Shown here in pieces: positions 1-8,433 of a stretch of DNA of 64,000 nt (its first letter is position 1; every line of letters begins with the position of its first letter). The stretch comes from Lawsonibacter faecis. Lineage in GTDB: Bacteria > Bacillota > Clostridia > Oscillospirales > Oscillospiraceae. The notes under the pieces were generated by a model. The model was not told where the DNA came from and did no database searches. It worked only from the letters and a program-made list of their open reading frames with translations. The stretch spans positions 1-64,000 of the forward strand of contig NZ_JACOPQ010000001.1 of NCBI RefSeq assembly GCF_014287675.1, given 5' to 3'. Made by a program: the position numbers and the translations under genes.

Positions 1-135
1 GAGGAGTGGAAGAAGGGCCTGAGCACCGCCCTCACCATGTACGCCGCCGACCAGAGCGACGCCAACTGGGACGGCGTCAAGTCCGCTTTCGTGGACAACT
101 GGGCTGTCGAGTATCAGCTTACCCACGAGGGTTAA
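1..135 (+). CDS. C-terminal end of a probable extracellular solute-binding protein (partial)
   Basis: The window opens inside an open frame that reads EEWKKGLSTALTMY at the start and ends ...VEYQLTHEG followed by TAA. Only 44 residues are visible. The helical, Trp/Asp-rich ending (NWDGVKSAFVDNWAVEYQ) resembles the last helix of ABC sugar-binding lipoproteins. A starch-degrading surface enzyme follows 93 bp downstream, so a carbohydrate uptake role is plausible. The family call rests on this short tail and the neighbour only. Confidence 0.5.
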   Translation, partial: EEWKKGLSTALTMYAADQSDANWDGVKSAFVDNWAVEYQLTHEG

Positions 136-228
136 TTTCATATTGTGCTGTTTGGTAAAAGGGCGGGCCCCCCGGCAAATCCGGAGCGCGGCATCCCCAT
201 CACTTTCACGAAAGGAAGGAACGTTAAA

Positions 229-3200
229 ATGAGGCGTTATTTGCGTAAAAGCACAGCCGTCGTCCTCGCGCTCATCCTGTGCCTGTCGAGTATTTTGACC
301 GGCGCGTATGCGGCTGATTCCGCTTCCTCACTCAGCTATGGCGACGTGCCGGAGGGCGTCTGGTACTATGACGCGGTGCAGTTCGTGACCGAGCGGGGCT
401 TTATGGAGGGCTCTGACACCGGAGATTTTCTCCCGGAGACACCCACCACCCGCGGCCAGTTCGCAGCGGTCCTCTATCACATGGAGAACGAACCTGAGGC
501 GGCCGGGCCCGCCGCCTTTACCGACGTCCCCTCCGACGCCTGGTATGCAGCTCCCGTATCGTGGGCCAGCGGCGCGGGTCTCATTCAAGGCGTCGGCGGG
601 GGACAATTCCTGCCGGACGAGCCCATTCACCGGCAGGACCTGATCGTGATGGCCTACCGCTACGCGCAGCATAAGGGCTGCGATGTGACGCGGCAGGCGG
701 ATCTGTCTGCATTTCGGGATGCTGGCGAAGTTGCGGATTACGCGCTGACGGCGGTCAGGTGGGCCGTCGCCGAGGGCGTTGTACTTGGCGGCGACGGGCT
801 GCTCAGCCCGGGCAGAGCCATTCAGCGCTGTGAGACGGCGGCTCTCCTGACGAGGCTGGCGGCGCTGCCCGGACTCACCGCTTCCTCAAAGCCAACCCGC
901 CCGTCCAGACCTTCCTACAATCCCACCCCCGTCTATCCCGACAATCCTGAGGTAAATTTGAATGAATACGGCTTGGCGGAAGATATTGAGGACGGCGCGA
1001 TCCTCCACGCCTGGTGCTGGAACTTCAATACCATCAAGGAGATGATTCCGCAGATCGCCGCGGCCGGCTTCTCCGCCGTGCAGACCTCCCCCATCAATTC
1101 AATCATTGAAGGCGATAACGGCGGACTCCAGATTAGCGGGAAAGGCAAGTGGTATTACCACTATCAGCCCACCGAGTACGAAGAGATAGGCAACTACCAG
1201 CTTGGTACCGACGAGGAATTCAGGGAGATGTGCGAAGTCGCCCATCAGTACGGTGTGAAGGTCATAGTCGATCAGGTGCTCAATCACATGACCGCCTCCG
1301 AGGGCGCCATTTCGGACAAGATTAAAAACGAGATTGACTGGGGGGACCCGGGGGAGTGGGGCAACCCGGAAAAGCCCTGGACGCACAAGAATACCGGTAC
1401 CAAGTGGTCGGAAAAGGACCGCTTTGAGGAGACGCAGAACCCTCTAAGCGGCTTGATTGAGTGGAATACCCAAAACGAGAACGTCCAGCAGTACCTCCGC
1501 CAGTGGCTGGAGACCTGCGTCGCGGCCGGGGCCGACGGCTTCCGCTATGACGCCGCCAAGCTGATCGAGCTGCCGGACGATATCTCCGTCACATATCCCG
1601 AGTATCAGTTCAGCAGCGATTTTTGGCCCACGGTGCTGCAGAATGGAGCCAGCTTCCAGTATGGCGAGGTCCTGCAGGAGGGAGAACCAAACCACATCTA
1701 CAGCCCGGAATTGACGGGCGGCTACAATGATCAGGACAGCAGCCGCCTGTCGGCCTATCAGAGCCAGACCTTTACCACCGCGGACGGCGAGAAGAAGAAC
1801 ATGAACACCACGCTGTCCTTCTACGGCTTCCGCCTGCGTGACGCCATCAGCAGCGGTCATGTTGACGCCGGCTTCGTCGGCGACATGCTGGTTCCCGAGG
1901 GCGCCAGCGCGCAGCGCGCTGTTACCTGGGTGGAGTCCCACGACAACTACTGCAACAACGCAAGCTACAGCGAGCTCAGCGAGCAGCAGGTGATTCAGGC
2001 CTGGGCCATCCTGTCCGCCCGCAAGGAGGGTACGCCCCTGTTCTTCAGCCGTCCCAAAAACAGCAGCGCCAGCAATCCTTGGGGCGACAACGCGATCGGT
2101 CCGGAGGGCAGCCACTTCTTTATGGACGCTCAGGTCGTGGCGGTCAACTTCTTCCGCAATGAGATGGGCGATCGGGAGGAGTACCTGAGCAACCCCACCG
2201 GGTCGGACAAGGTCATCATGATCGAGCGCGGCACCGCCGGCGCCGTCATTGTGAACCTGCTTGACGAGGATCTTGTGCTGGACAAGGTCCCGGTTCAGAG
2301 CATGGCGGACGGCGCCTATACCGATCAGGCCTACGGCTCGGCTTTCACGGTGCAGGGCGGCAAGCTCTCCGGCGTCGTCAAGGCCGGCAAGGTCGCGGTG
2401 GTCTATGATTCCAAGGTGGACAGCCCCCTGGCGTTTGAGCCGGAGATAACCCTGTCCGTCCCCTCCGGCGATTTCCTGACCGATACGCTGGACGTCTCCG
2501 TCTCCGTCAGAGGCGTCGACCGCGCAGCCTATCAGATCGGCGGCGGCGAAGCAAAGCCGGTCGCAAACGGCGACGTGATCACCATTGGCGAGGGCGTACA
2601 GGCCGACGAGTCCGTCACACTGACTCTGTCGGGCTACAATGCGGCCGGCGAACTGGTGGCTCAGGCTTCGGCCACCTACACCAAGAGGCTCTACAATGCC
2701 GATACCGTTGTCTATATCGAGGATGCCCTGTGCGCGGCAAAGGGCTGGAATCAGGCATATGTTTATATCTGGGTGTCTGTAAACAACGCCAATTTAAGCA
2801 ATCAGGGCTGGCCCGGCGCCAAGGCCGTGCTCCAGACCGAGGGCGATTGGGCCGGGTACTGGAAATACGTGGTGCCTTATGAACTTGAGAGTATCGCAAA
2901 TCTTCATGTCATTGTCCATGGAAACACGGGCGGCCAGATTGAGAAAGACGAGATGCTGATCAGCCCGGGGCAAGTGAAGGTTCTGACCGCCGACGAATCG
3001 TGGGTCGACGGTGACACGGTGACAAACAAGGCCAAGGTCTATACGAGTCCCGGCGGCGGCACAACCTTTACAGACAGCCTGAGCGTCACCCTGTACGCCC
3101 TGAACTGCGCCAGCGCGACCTATCAGCTCGATGGCGGCGCCCCGGTCCCATATACCAGCGGAGAGAGCATCACCATTGGCGACGGTATGGAAAATAACGA

Positions 3201-5580
3201 CACCGCCACCGTTGCCCTGGCGGGCTATGACGCAGACGGACAGAAGGTTGCCCAGGCCAGCGCCACCTATACGAAGCGGATTTATGAGGGAAAAGCCGCA
3301 ATCTATGTGGACCCCGCGGTAAAGCCGGAGTGGGATGAGATAGCCGTCTATCTCTATGGCTCCAGTCTTAACAACGGTTCCTGGCCCGGATATCAGCTGA
3401 CTGAGGCGGACATGGAGAACGGGCTCTATGTCTATCCTCTTCCGGAGAATCTCCAGGGCAGCACCTTGACGGTCATCTTCAACAACAACAATCATGGAGA
3501 GCAGGTCGAGCACGGCTGGAAAATCGGCCCTGATCAGCGTAAAATCTGGAGGGCGGATGAGAGTGTCAGCTACGGCGTGTGGGAAGACCACGTCATTGAG
3601 ACCGTCATCTATATCTCGAAGGACTTCTGCGACGGGAAAGCATGGCAGAACGTGAATGCCCATGTCTATAACAACAACAACGCCACCACTACCTGGCCCG
3701 GCATCCCGGGCGTGCTCCAGGAGAGCGGCGTATGGGCGGGCTACTATAAGGTTGATGTGCCGGCCGACCGCTTTGAGGATCTGAACGACCTGCGTGTAAT
3801 CCTGAACAACGGCGACCAGCAGATTGACGTCGGCAGCGGCAATGACGTGGACATCGCCTGGGGCCAGACAAAGGTATTGACCGCCGGCGGCCTCTGGGTC
3901 AACGGCTATGAGCTGACGGCTTCCAGCGTCTACGCCACCCCCGGCAGCGGCGCGGAGTTCTACGGGAACACGCTGGACGTGACGCTGCATGCCGAAAATG
4001 TGGTAAGCGCCTCCTACAAGATGGGCGAAACCGGCGAGACCGTTCCATATGAGGACGGCGCGGTTATCACCATCGGTCAGGATGCCGCGGACAATGAGAC
4101 CGTCACCGTCTACCTGGAAGGCACCAATGCAGGCGGCGTCACGGTGACGGACACCGCCGCCTATACCAAGCACTTTGCCGCCGGCGAGGAGGAGCTCAGC
4201 GTGCTCTTTATCGGCAACAGCTACACCTACTATAACGACGGCGTCTGGTCCCACTTCCAAAAGCTCGCTTACTCGGCAGGCTACAATGTGAAGGTAGACA
4301 GCGTTACCATCGGAAGTCACCATCTGTACGAGTTTGCCAACCCCAGCGAGGCCGACCCCAACGGCGGCCCGCTTGTGGAGAAAAAGCTCAGTACCAACCA
4401 GTACGACTATGTCTTCCTGCAGGAGCAGAGTACCTACCCGATTACGAACTATAACGATTTCGCAGACGCCGCTCAGAAGCTTTATGATCGGATTATGCTG
4501 CACAACGATGCGTGTAAGGTCATTCTCTATCAGACCTGGGGCCGGGAGAGCGGCAGCTCCAACCTCACGCAGGATGGACGCGGCTGGACCAACGAGACTA
4601 TGACCCACGATTTGGAGTATGCCTACGCAAAGCTGGGGGAAACCCTGAATGTCCCGGTTTCTCCCGCCGGTACGGCGTTCCATGATGTGTATGCAGACTC
4701 CGGCGCGAAAATCGACATGTATGACGCCGACCAGACGCATCCCACGCTGGCCGGTACCTATCTGGCCTCGCTGGTCCATATTGGCACAGTGTTCGGAAAA
4801 GAGGCCGTGGAGCGTGCCGTCGGATACACCGCCGGGCTGCCTGAGGAAACGGTGCAACGCCTCAAACAGGCCGCGCTTGACGCGCCGGAGAAGGCCGAGC
4901 TTCCGTACCTCTACCTTACGCCTGCCGCGGAGGAGACCATTATCCAGGGCGACAGTCTGACCCTTACGCTGCACGCTGTCAATGTCGCCAATGCCGTCTA
5001 TCAGATTAACGGCAGTGCGGAAACCCCGTTTGTCCATGGCGATAAAATCGTCATTACCCGCGATGATCTCAGAGATGGGAAGGTAACGGTGACGCTCAAG
5101 GGCGAAGACGCCAGCCAAGAACCTGTTGCTCCGGTTGATTTTACCTACTCCACCTCTGCCGTGGAGCACTATTTGGTGCTGGGCTGGTACGCCAAGACAA
5201 AGACCTCAGGCCTGGACGAGGATGTCATTGAAGCGTTTGTCTCCGAAATGAAGGCCTATCTCAAGGCCCAGGGCGCGACGGAAGCACAGCTTGCCGATAT
5301 TGTGGTAAGGGCTTATACCGGAAATGTCGCCGACATGGGTGCCAGTATCAAGGCGGACAACGACGTGGATGTCATGATCGGCGTGGGGGAGAATATCGAC
5401 GCTCCCACCTCGGCAGGCGGAGCAACCGCCGGGGTCCCGATCATCGAAAAGACCAATGGAATCTACATGGGTACCTCCAAAAAGAACCGCTGGATGGCGA
5501 GGCTCACAGAGGACGAAACTGCAGTTGCGGTGTACAATTGGATTAAGGACGCCTACGATACGGCCCCAACTGCGGTGTGA
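229..5580 (+). CDS. SLH-anchored multidomain alpha-amylase with starch-binding and SGNH-like domains
   Basis: This is a 1783-residue secreted surface enzyme. The ATG at 229 is chosen over the in-frame ATG at 145 because AAAGGAAGGA precedes it and a signal peptide (RRYLRKSTAVVLALILCLSS) begins there. Three SLH repeats (about 36-230) bind the cell wall. A GH13 domain (about 253-730) shows DQVLNH (348-353), nucleophile D441 in GFRYD, acid E480 in YGEV and D572 in ESHDN. Three CBM26-like starch-binding modules (about 825-925, 1022-1110, 1126-1220) alternate with beta-sandwich repeats ending ASATYTKR. A DUF4886/SGNH-like domain (about 1323-1535) has G-N-S1331 and D1501-x-x-H1504. The last 140 residues are not recognised. 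Predicted job: hydrolysis of starch at the cell surface, feeding the upstream uptake system. The esterase activity is inferred only. Confidence 0.9.
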   Translation: MRRYLRKSTAVVLALILCLSSILTGAYAADSASSLSYGDVPEGVWYYDAVQFVTERGFMEGSDTGDFLPETPTTRGQFAAVLYHMENEPEAAGPAAFTDVPSDAWYAAPVSWASGAGLIQGVGGGQFLPDEPIHRQDLIVMAYRYAQHKGCDVTRQADLSAFRDAGEVADYALTAVRWAVAEGVVLGGDGLLSPGRAIQRCETAALLTRLAALPGLTASSKPTRPSRPSYNPTPVYPDNPEVNLNEYGLAEDIEDGAILHAWCWNFNTIKEMIPQIAAAGFSAVQTSPINSIIEGDNGGLQISGKGKWYYHYQPTEYEEIGNYQLGTDEEFREMCEVAHQYGVKVIVDQVLNHMTASEGAISDKIKNEIDWGDPGEWGNPEKPWTHKNTGTKWSEKDRFEETQNPLSGLIEWNTQNENVQQYLRQWLETCVAAGADGFRYDAAKLIELPDDISVTYPEYQFSSDFWPTVLQNGASFQYGEVLQEGEPNHIYSPELTGGYNDQDSSRLSAYQSQTFTTADGEKKNMNTTLSFYGFRLRDAISSGHVDAGFVGDMLVPEGASAQRAVTWVESHDNYCNNASYSELSEQQVIQAWAILSARKEGTPLFFSRPKNSSASNPWGDNAIGPEGSHFFMDAQVVAVNFFRNEMGDREEYLSNPTGSDKVIMIERGTAGAVIVNLLDEDLVLDKVPVQSMADGAYTDQAYGSAFTVQGGKLSGVVKAGKVAVVYDSKVDSPLAFEPEITLSVPSGDFLTDTLDVSVSVRGVDRAAYQIGGGEAKPVANGDVITIGEGVQADESVTLTLSGYNAAGELVAQASATYTKRLYNADTVVYIEDALCAAKGWNQAYVYIWVSVNNANLSNQGWPGAKAVLQTEGDWAGYWKYVVPYELESIANLHVIVHGNTGGQIEKDEMLISPGQVKVLTADESWVDGDTVTNKAKVYTSPGGGTTFTDSLSVTLYALNCASATYQLDGGAPVPYTSGESITIGDGMENNDTATVALAGYDADGQKVAQASATYTKRIYEGKAAIYVDPAVKPEWDEIAVYLYGSSLNNGSWPGYQLTEADMENGLYVYPLPENLQGSTLTVIFNNNNHGEQVEHGWKIGPDQRKIWRADESVSYGVWEDHVIETVIYISKDFCDGKAWQNVNAHVYNNNNATTTWPGIPGVLQESGVWAGYYKVDVPADRFEDLNDLRVILNNGDQQIDVGSGNDVDIAWGQTKVLTAGGLWVNGYELTASSVYATPGSGAEFYGNTLDVTLHAENVVSASYKMGETGETVPYEDGAVITIGQDAADNETVTVYLEGTNAGGVTVTDTAAYTKHFAAGEEELSVLFIGNSYTYYNDGVWSHFQKLAYSAGYNVKVDSVTIGSHHLYEFANPSEADPNGGPLVEKKLSTNQYDYVFLQEQSTYPITNYNDFADAAQKLYDRIMLHNDACKVILYQTWGRESGSSNLTQDGRGWTNETMTHDLEYAYAKLGETLNVPVSPAGTAFHDVYADSGAKIDMYDADQTHPTLAGTYLASLVHIGTVFGKEAVERAVGYTAGLPEETVQRLKQAALDAPEKAELPYLYLTPAAEETIIQGDSLTLTLHAVNVANAVYQINGSAETPFVHGDKIVITRDDLRDGKVTVTLKGEDASQEPVAPVDFTYSTSAVEHYLVLGWYAKTKTSGLDEDVIEAFVSEMKAYLKAQGATEAQLADIVVRAYTGNVADMGASIKADNDVDVMIGVGENIDAPTSAGGATAGVPIIEKTNGIYMGTSKKNRWMARLTEDETAVAVYNWIKDAYDTAPTAV

Positions 5581-5672
5581 ATTCGATAGGCCGGCGCTTA
5601 ATATGTATCCAAAAAGTCTAAAGAACTGCCCGCAAACGACGCCAAGCGGCGTTTAACGGGAGCTTCATTTGC

Positions 5673-5702
5673 GACGGGGACGGGTACTTACCCGTCCCCG
5701 TC
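5673..5702 (+). terminator. Strong hairpin downstream of the amylase
   Basis: GACGGGGACGGG and CCCGTCCCCGTC pair perfectly over 12 bp around a 6-nt loop, about 90 bp after the amylase stop. The sequence after it is pyrimidine-rich (CTCCTATTTTAC) but not a clean T-run. Confidence 0.6.
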
Positions 5703-5878
5703 CTCCTATTTTACCCGCCTGCTGTCTGCGCCCCACAGCTCTTCACTCTCAGAGTCCTTTTGCCGGTACTCGTTCGAATACGCCCCTTCACTTCGATACC
5801 AGAATAACCACCCCAGCCTGCCCAAGAAGCCCACGTTTGGTAGGGAAGTAGCTTTTTTCGGGGATTTGGTGCGGGCCA

Positions 5879-6200
5879 CTACGCGGAAATACCGGCTAGT
5901 TCCGTAAGCGCGATAGTACCGGCAAAGTTATAAACAAGCTCGATTTCCTGTTCCCGTATCGCCCGGCGCGCGAACGACTATCCCGTCTGCAAACTCCCGG
6001 AGCATGGCGGGCGTGAGTTCCTCAAAGGTCATGTACTTGTGAACCACCTCCATAAAGCGGCCCACGTTCAACGCCTAGTCCTTCTGCCGCTCCAGCTTCG
6101 CGGCCACCTCCCTGACGCTCTCCCGCAGGGACTTTTGTTCGGCCTCGCGGTTCGGGCGGCGGCGTTTCTCCGCCGCCCGAACCGCCGCTATGTAGTCCAT
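5879..6200 (-). pseudogene. Remnant of a large serine recombinase C-terminus (DUF4368-like)
   Basis: Read on the minus strand from 6200, the frame gives a charged coiled-coil stretch (EAEQKSLRESVREVAAKLE). It then hits an in-frame TAG at 6077-6075 and continues in the same frame with NVGRFMEVVHKYMTFEELTP and AMLREFADGIVV. A shift near 5940 is needed to go on with QEIELVYNFAGTI before a stop at 5879. This order matches the C-terminal region of TnpX-type large serine recombinases. The catalytic N-terminus is absent. One stop and one frameshift show a decayed transposon or phage recombinase. Confidence 0.7.
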
Positions 6201-6287
6201 GCCGCGCCTCCATCCATTAGAATGATAACAGTATATACGCCGAGACGAACAAAAGCAAGTCATGGTACCGCCGGGCATCTATAATAC

Positions 6288-6325
6288 AAAAAAGGCTGTG
6301 AAATCAATGATTTCACAGCCTTTTT
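6288..6325 (-). terminator. Terminator downstream of the displaced tRNA-Thr 3' half
   Basis: GGCTGTGAAATC (6294-6305) and GATTTCACAGCC (6309-6320) form a perfect 12-bp stem with a 3-nt loop, flanked by A and T tracts. It directly follows the tRNA CCA on the minus strand. The intact tRNA-Thr at 17372 has the same arrangement with a related hairpin. Confidence 0.8.
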
Positions 6326-6370
6326 GGAGCTACTGAGCGGACTTGAACCGCTGGCCTGCTGATTACGAAT
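6325..6370 (-). pseudogene. 3' half of a split tRNA-Thr gene (anticodon loop to CCA)
   Basis: The minus strand carries the anticodon-loop end ATTCGTAA, anticodon stem TCAGC, a perfect T-arm (AGCGG, TTCAAGT, CCGCT), acceptor strand CAGTAGC, discriminator T and encoded CCA. No matching 5' half lies upstream here. The acceptor strand pairs over all 7 bp with GCTACTG of the 5' half at 17486-17524. These are two pieces of one gene now 11.1 kb apart. Confidence 0.85.
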
Positions 6371-6571
6371 ATTGGGAGAATTGAAAATAGCCTGCTGACC
6401 GGTCCGTTTGGGACTGTTTGGTCGGCTTGGTCGTGCTGTTTGGGACCGCTGTCTCCACTGCCTCCGCCGCCGAATTTCCTGTTTTGGGTCAGCGTTTGGG
6501 TCAGGATTTGATAAAGATAAAACTAAGGTTGACAATAGAGAAGTCGACAGTTCGATCCCGTTCAGGTCACA

Positions 6572-6606
6572 GGGAGTCGGCAAACTCTATGAGTTTGCCG
6601 GCTCCC
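6572..6606. terminator. Long hairpin near the island left end
   Basis: GGGAGTCGGCAAACTC (6572-6587) and GAGTTTGCCGGCTCCC (6591-6606) form a 16-bp stem with one G-T pair and a TAT loop. The sequence just upstream, around 6550-6568 (CAGTTCGATCCCGTTC), loosely resembles a tRNA T-arm with a mismatch. It may be a further decayed tRNA end. Confidence 0.5.
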
Positions 6607-6653
6607 TGTTTGCAGAAATGAAATAAGAACGCTACCCTCTCATCCAAAGTATG

Positions 6654-6690
6654 AACGGAACCAGCAGACATATTGACTGCTGGTTCCGTT
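6654..6690. terminator. Terminator hairpin at the end of the ABC/ECF operon
   Basis: AACGGAACCAGCAG (6654-6667) pairs with CTGCTGGTTCCGTT (6677-6690) over 14 bp, just beyond the minus-strand stop at 6703. Plus-strand T residues follow (CCGTTTTAATT), so it may act in either direction. Confidence 0.6.
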
Positions 6691-6702
6691 CCGTTTTAAT
6701 TG

Positions 6703-8433
6703 CTACATCCTCCATGCTCCACTTTGCTGCTGAAGATCCATCATGTGGCGATAGAGACCGTCCTGCTGGGCAAGCTCGGCTGGTGCGCCGCTCTGGGCGA
6801 TTTGGCCGCCATCCAGCACCACGATCTTATCCGCGCCGGAGACGGTGCGCATCCGGTGCGCGATGATAAGAACCGTCTTATCGGCAATCAGGCGTGAGAG
6901 TGCTTCCTGAATGAGCGTCTCATTCTCTGCGTCCAGGGACGCGGTGGCCTCGTCCAGCAGGATGATGGGGGCATCCTTCAAAAAGGCCCGGGCGATAGAG
7001 ATGCGCTGCCGCTCGCCGCCGGAGAGCTGTGAGCCGTTTTCACCGATAAAGGTCTCATAGCCTTGGGGCAGCTTCTCCACAAACTCGTCGCAGTGCGCCA
7101 GCTTTGCCGCTGCAACCACCTCCGCGTCGCTGGCGTCCTTTTTGCCAATGCGGATATTTTCCAGCACGGAATTGTTAAAGAGCGTCACATCCTGAAACAC
7201 AATGGAGTATAGGCCCATCAGAACTTCCGGGTCAGTCCGGGAGACGTCCATGCCGCCCACGGTAATCGTTCCACAGGTAATGTCCCAAAACCGGGCGGCC
7301 AGCCGGGATACGGTGGTCTTTCCTCCGCCTGAGGGGCCGATGAGAGCCGTCACCTCCCCCTGCTTTGCGGTAAAGGACACATCCCGGAGGACCTGCTCAT
7401 TTCCGTTGTAGGCAAAGCCCACGTGGTCAAACACAATATCACAGCCTTGATTAGTCAGGCGCTCCGCCCCGGTCTGCACCGGATGGGAGAGGATCTCGTC
7501 CATGCGCTGGCACTGGATATTGGTGGAGAGAATGGCGGCCAGGTTTTGCAGGGCCAGCTGCATGGGGTCGTACAGCCGGGAGACCAGCAGCAAAAACATA
7601 AAAAAGGTCAGCACGCTCAGCGTGCCATTCGCCAGCAGCAATCCGCCAACCAGCGCCACCGTGGCGATGCCCAGCTTGAGGATCATCTGCGCGGAAACCA
7701 CAAACACCGCCGTGCCCAGCTCAGAGATGATGGCCCGTTTCTCCACGGCCTTGATCTTGACATCCAGACCGGCCAGATAGGCGTCCTCGGCGTTGTTGGC
7801 CTTCAGGTCCCGGACAGATTCCAGGCACTCCTGAATGCCGTCGGCGCAGGCCATCATCGCCGCCATCTGCTTTCGGCTCAGGGCAAGCTGCACCCCGGAG
7901 GAGCAGGCGGTAATCAGGAATGCCACGGGCAGCACCCACAGCGCCGCCAGCGCCATGCGCCAGTCAAAGAAAAACAGGCTGACGGCAATGAGCGTGGTGG
8001 ACACGATGGCCCCCGCCAGCTCGGCAATCCAGTGGGAGGTGGCCGTTTCCAGCTTGGCGCAGTCGGCCATAATGGTGCTGGTCAGGTCGGAGAGGTCCTT
8101 CTTGCCGAAAAAGGACAGGGGAAGCTTGCGCAGCCGTTCCGCCAGAGTCACCCGCCGCACGCCGCTCTCCACATAGGTGGAGAGGTAGGTGGCGTTGTAC
8201 TGCCAATAGGTGGTCACGCCGATGACCACTAGGCACGCAAGGCACCCCGCAAGGTACAGCCCGCCCCGTCCCGCCGACACGCCGCCGGAGAGCAGGTCGG
8301 AGACAAACAGATACAGCAGCGATACCGGCAGCATGAGCGAAATGTCGTACACGGTGCAGGCTCCAAAGGCCTTGACCAGATCCTTGGCCCCCTTTTCTGA
8401 CAGAGCAAACCGGTGACGTAAATAATTAAGCAT
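6703..8433 (-). CDS. ABC half-transporter (permease fused to ATPase), second of a pair
   Basis: An ABC exporter-type half-transporter of 576 residues: an N-terminal six-helix membrane domain and a C-terminal ATPase. The ATPase has Walker A GPSGGGKTT, signature QLSGGERQR, Walker B IILLDEATASLD and the switch histidine in IIAHRM. The ATG at 8433 is preferred over the GTG at 8442, since AGGTAGG lies upstream. It overlaps the previous gene by 8 nt, implying translational coupling and a heterodimer with that protein. Paired half-transporters of this kind next to ECF genes resemble predicted metallophore/siderophore uptake loci (YbtP/YbtQ-like). The substrate is not shown by the sequence. It is island cargo. 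Confidence 0.85.
   Translation of the reverse strand: MLNYLRHRFALSEKGAKDLVKAFGACTVYDISLMLPVSLLYLFVSDLLSGGVSAGRGGLYLAGCLACLVVIGVTTYWQYNATYLSTYVESGVRRVTLAERLRKLPLSFFGKKDLSDLTSTIMADCAKLETATSHWIAELAGAIVSTTLIAVSLFFFDWRMALAALWVLPVAFLITACSSGVQLALSRKQMAAMMACADGIQECLESVRDLKANNAEDAYLAGLDVKIKAVEKRAIISELGTAVFVVSAQMILKLGIATVALVGGLLLANGTLSVLTFFMFLLLVSRLYDPMQLALQNLAAILSTNIQCQRMDEILSHPVQTGAERLTNQGCDIVFDHVGFAYNGNEQVLRDVSFTAKQGEVTALIGPSGGGKTTVSRLAARFWDITCGTITVGGMDVSRTDPEVLMGLYSIVFQDVTLFNNSVLENIRIGKKDASDAEVVAAAKLAHCDEFVEKLPQGYETFIGENGSQLSGGERQRISIARAFLKDAPIILLDEATASLDAENETLIQEALSRLIADKTVLIIAHRMRTVSGADKIVVLDGGQIAQSGAPAELAQQDGLYRHMMDLQQQSGAWRM

Noticed and set aside
2794..5169. 791-codon open frame antisense to the amylase
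   Set aside because: It is an exact antisense shadow of a well-supported GC-rich gene, has no ribosome site and gives no recognisable protein.
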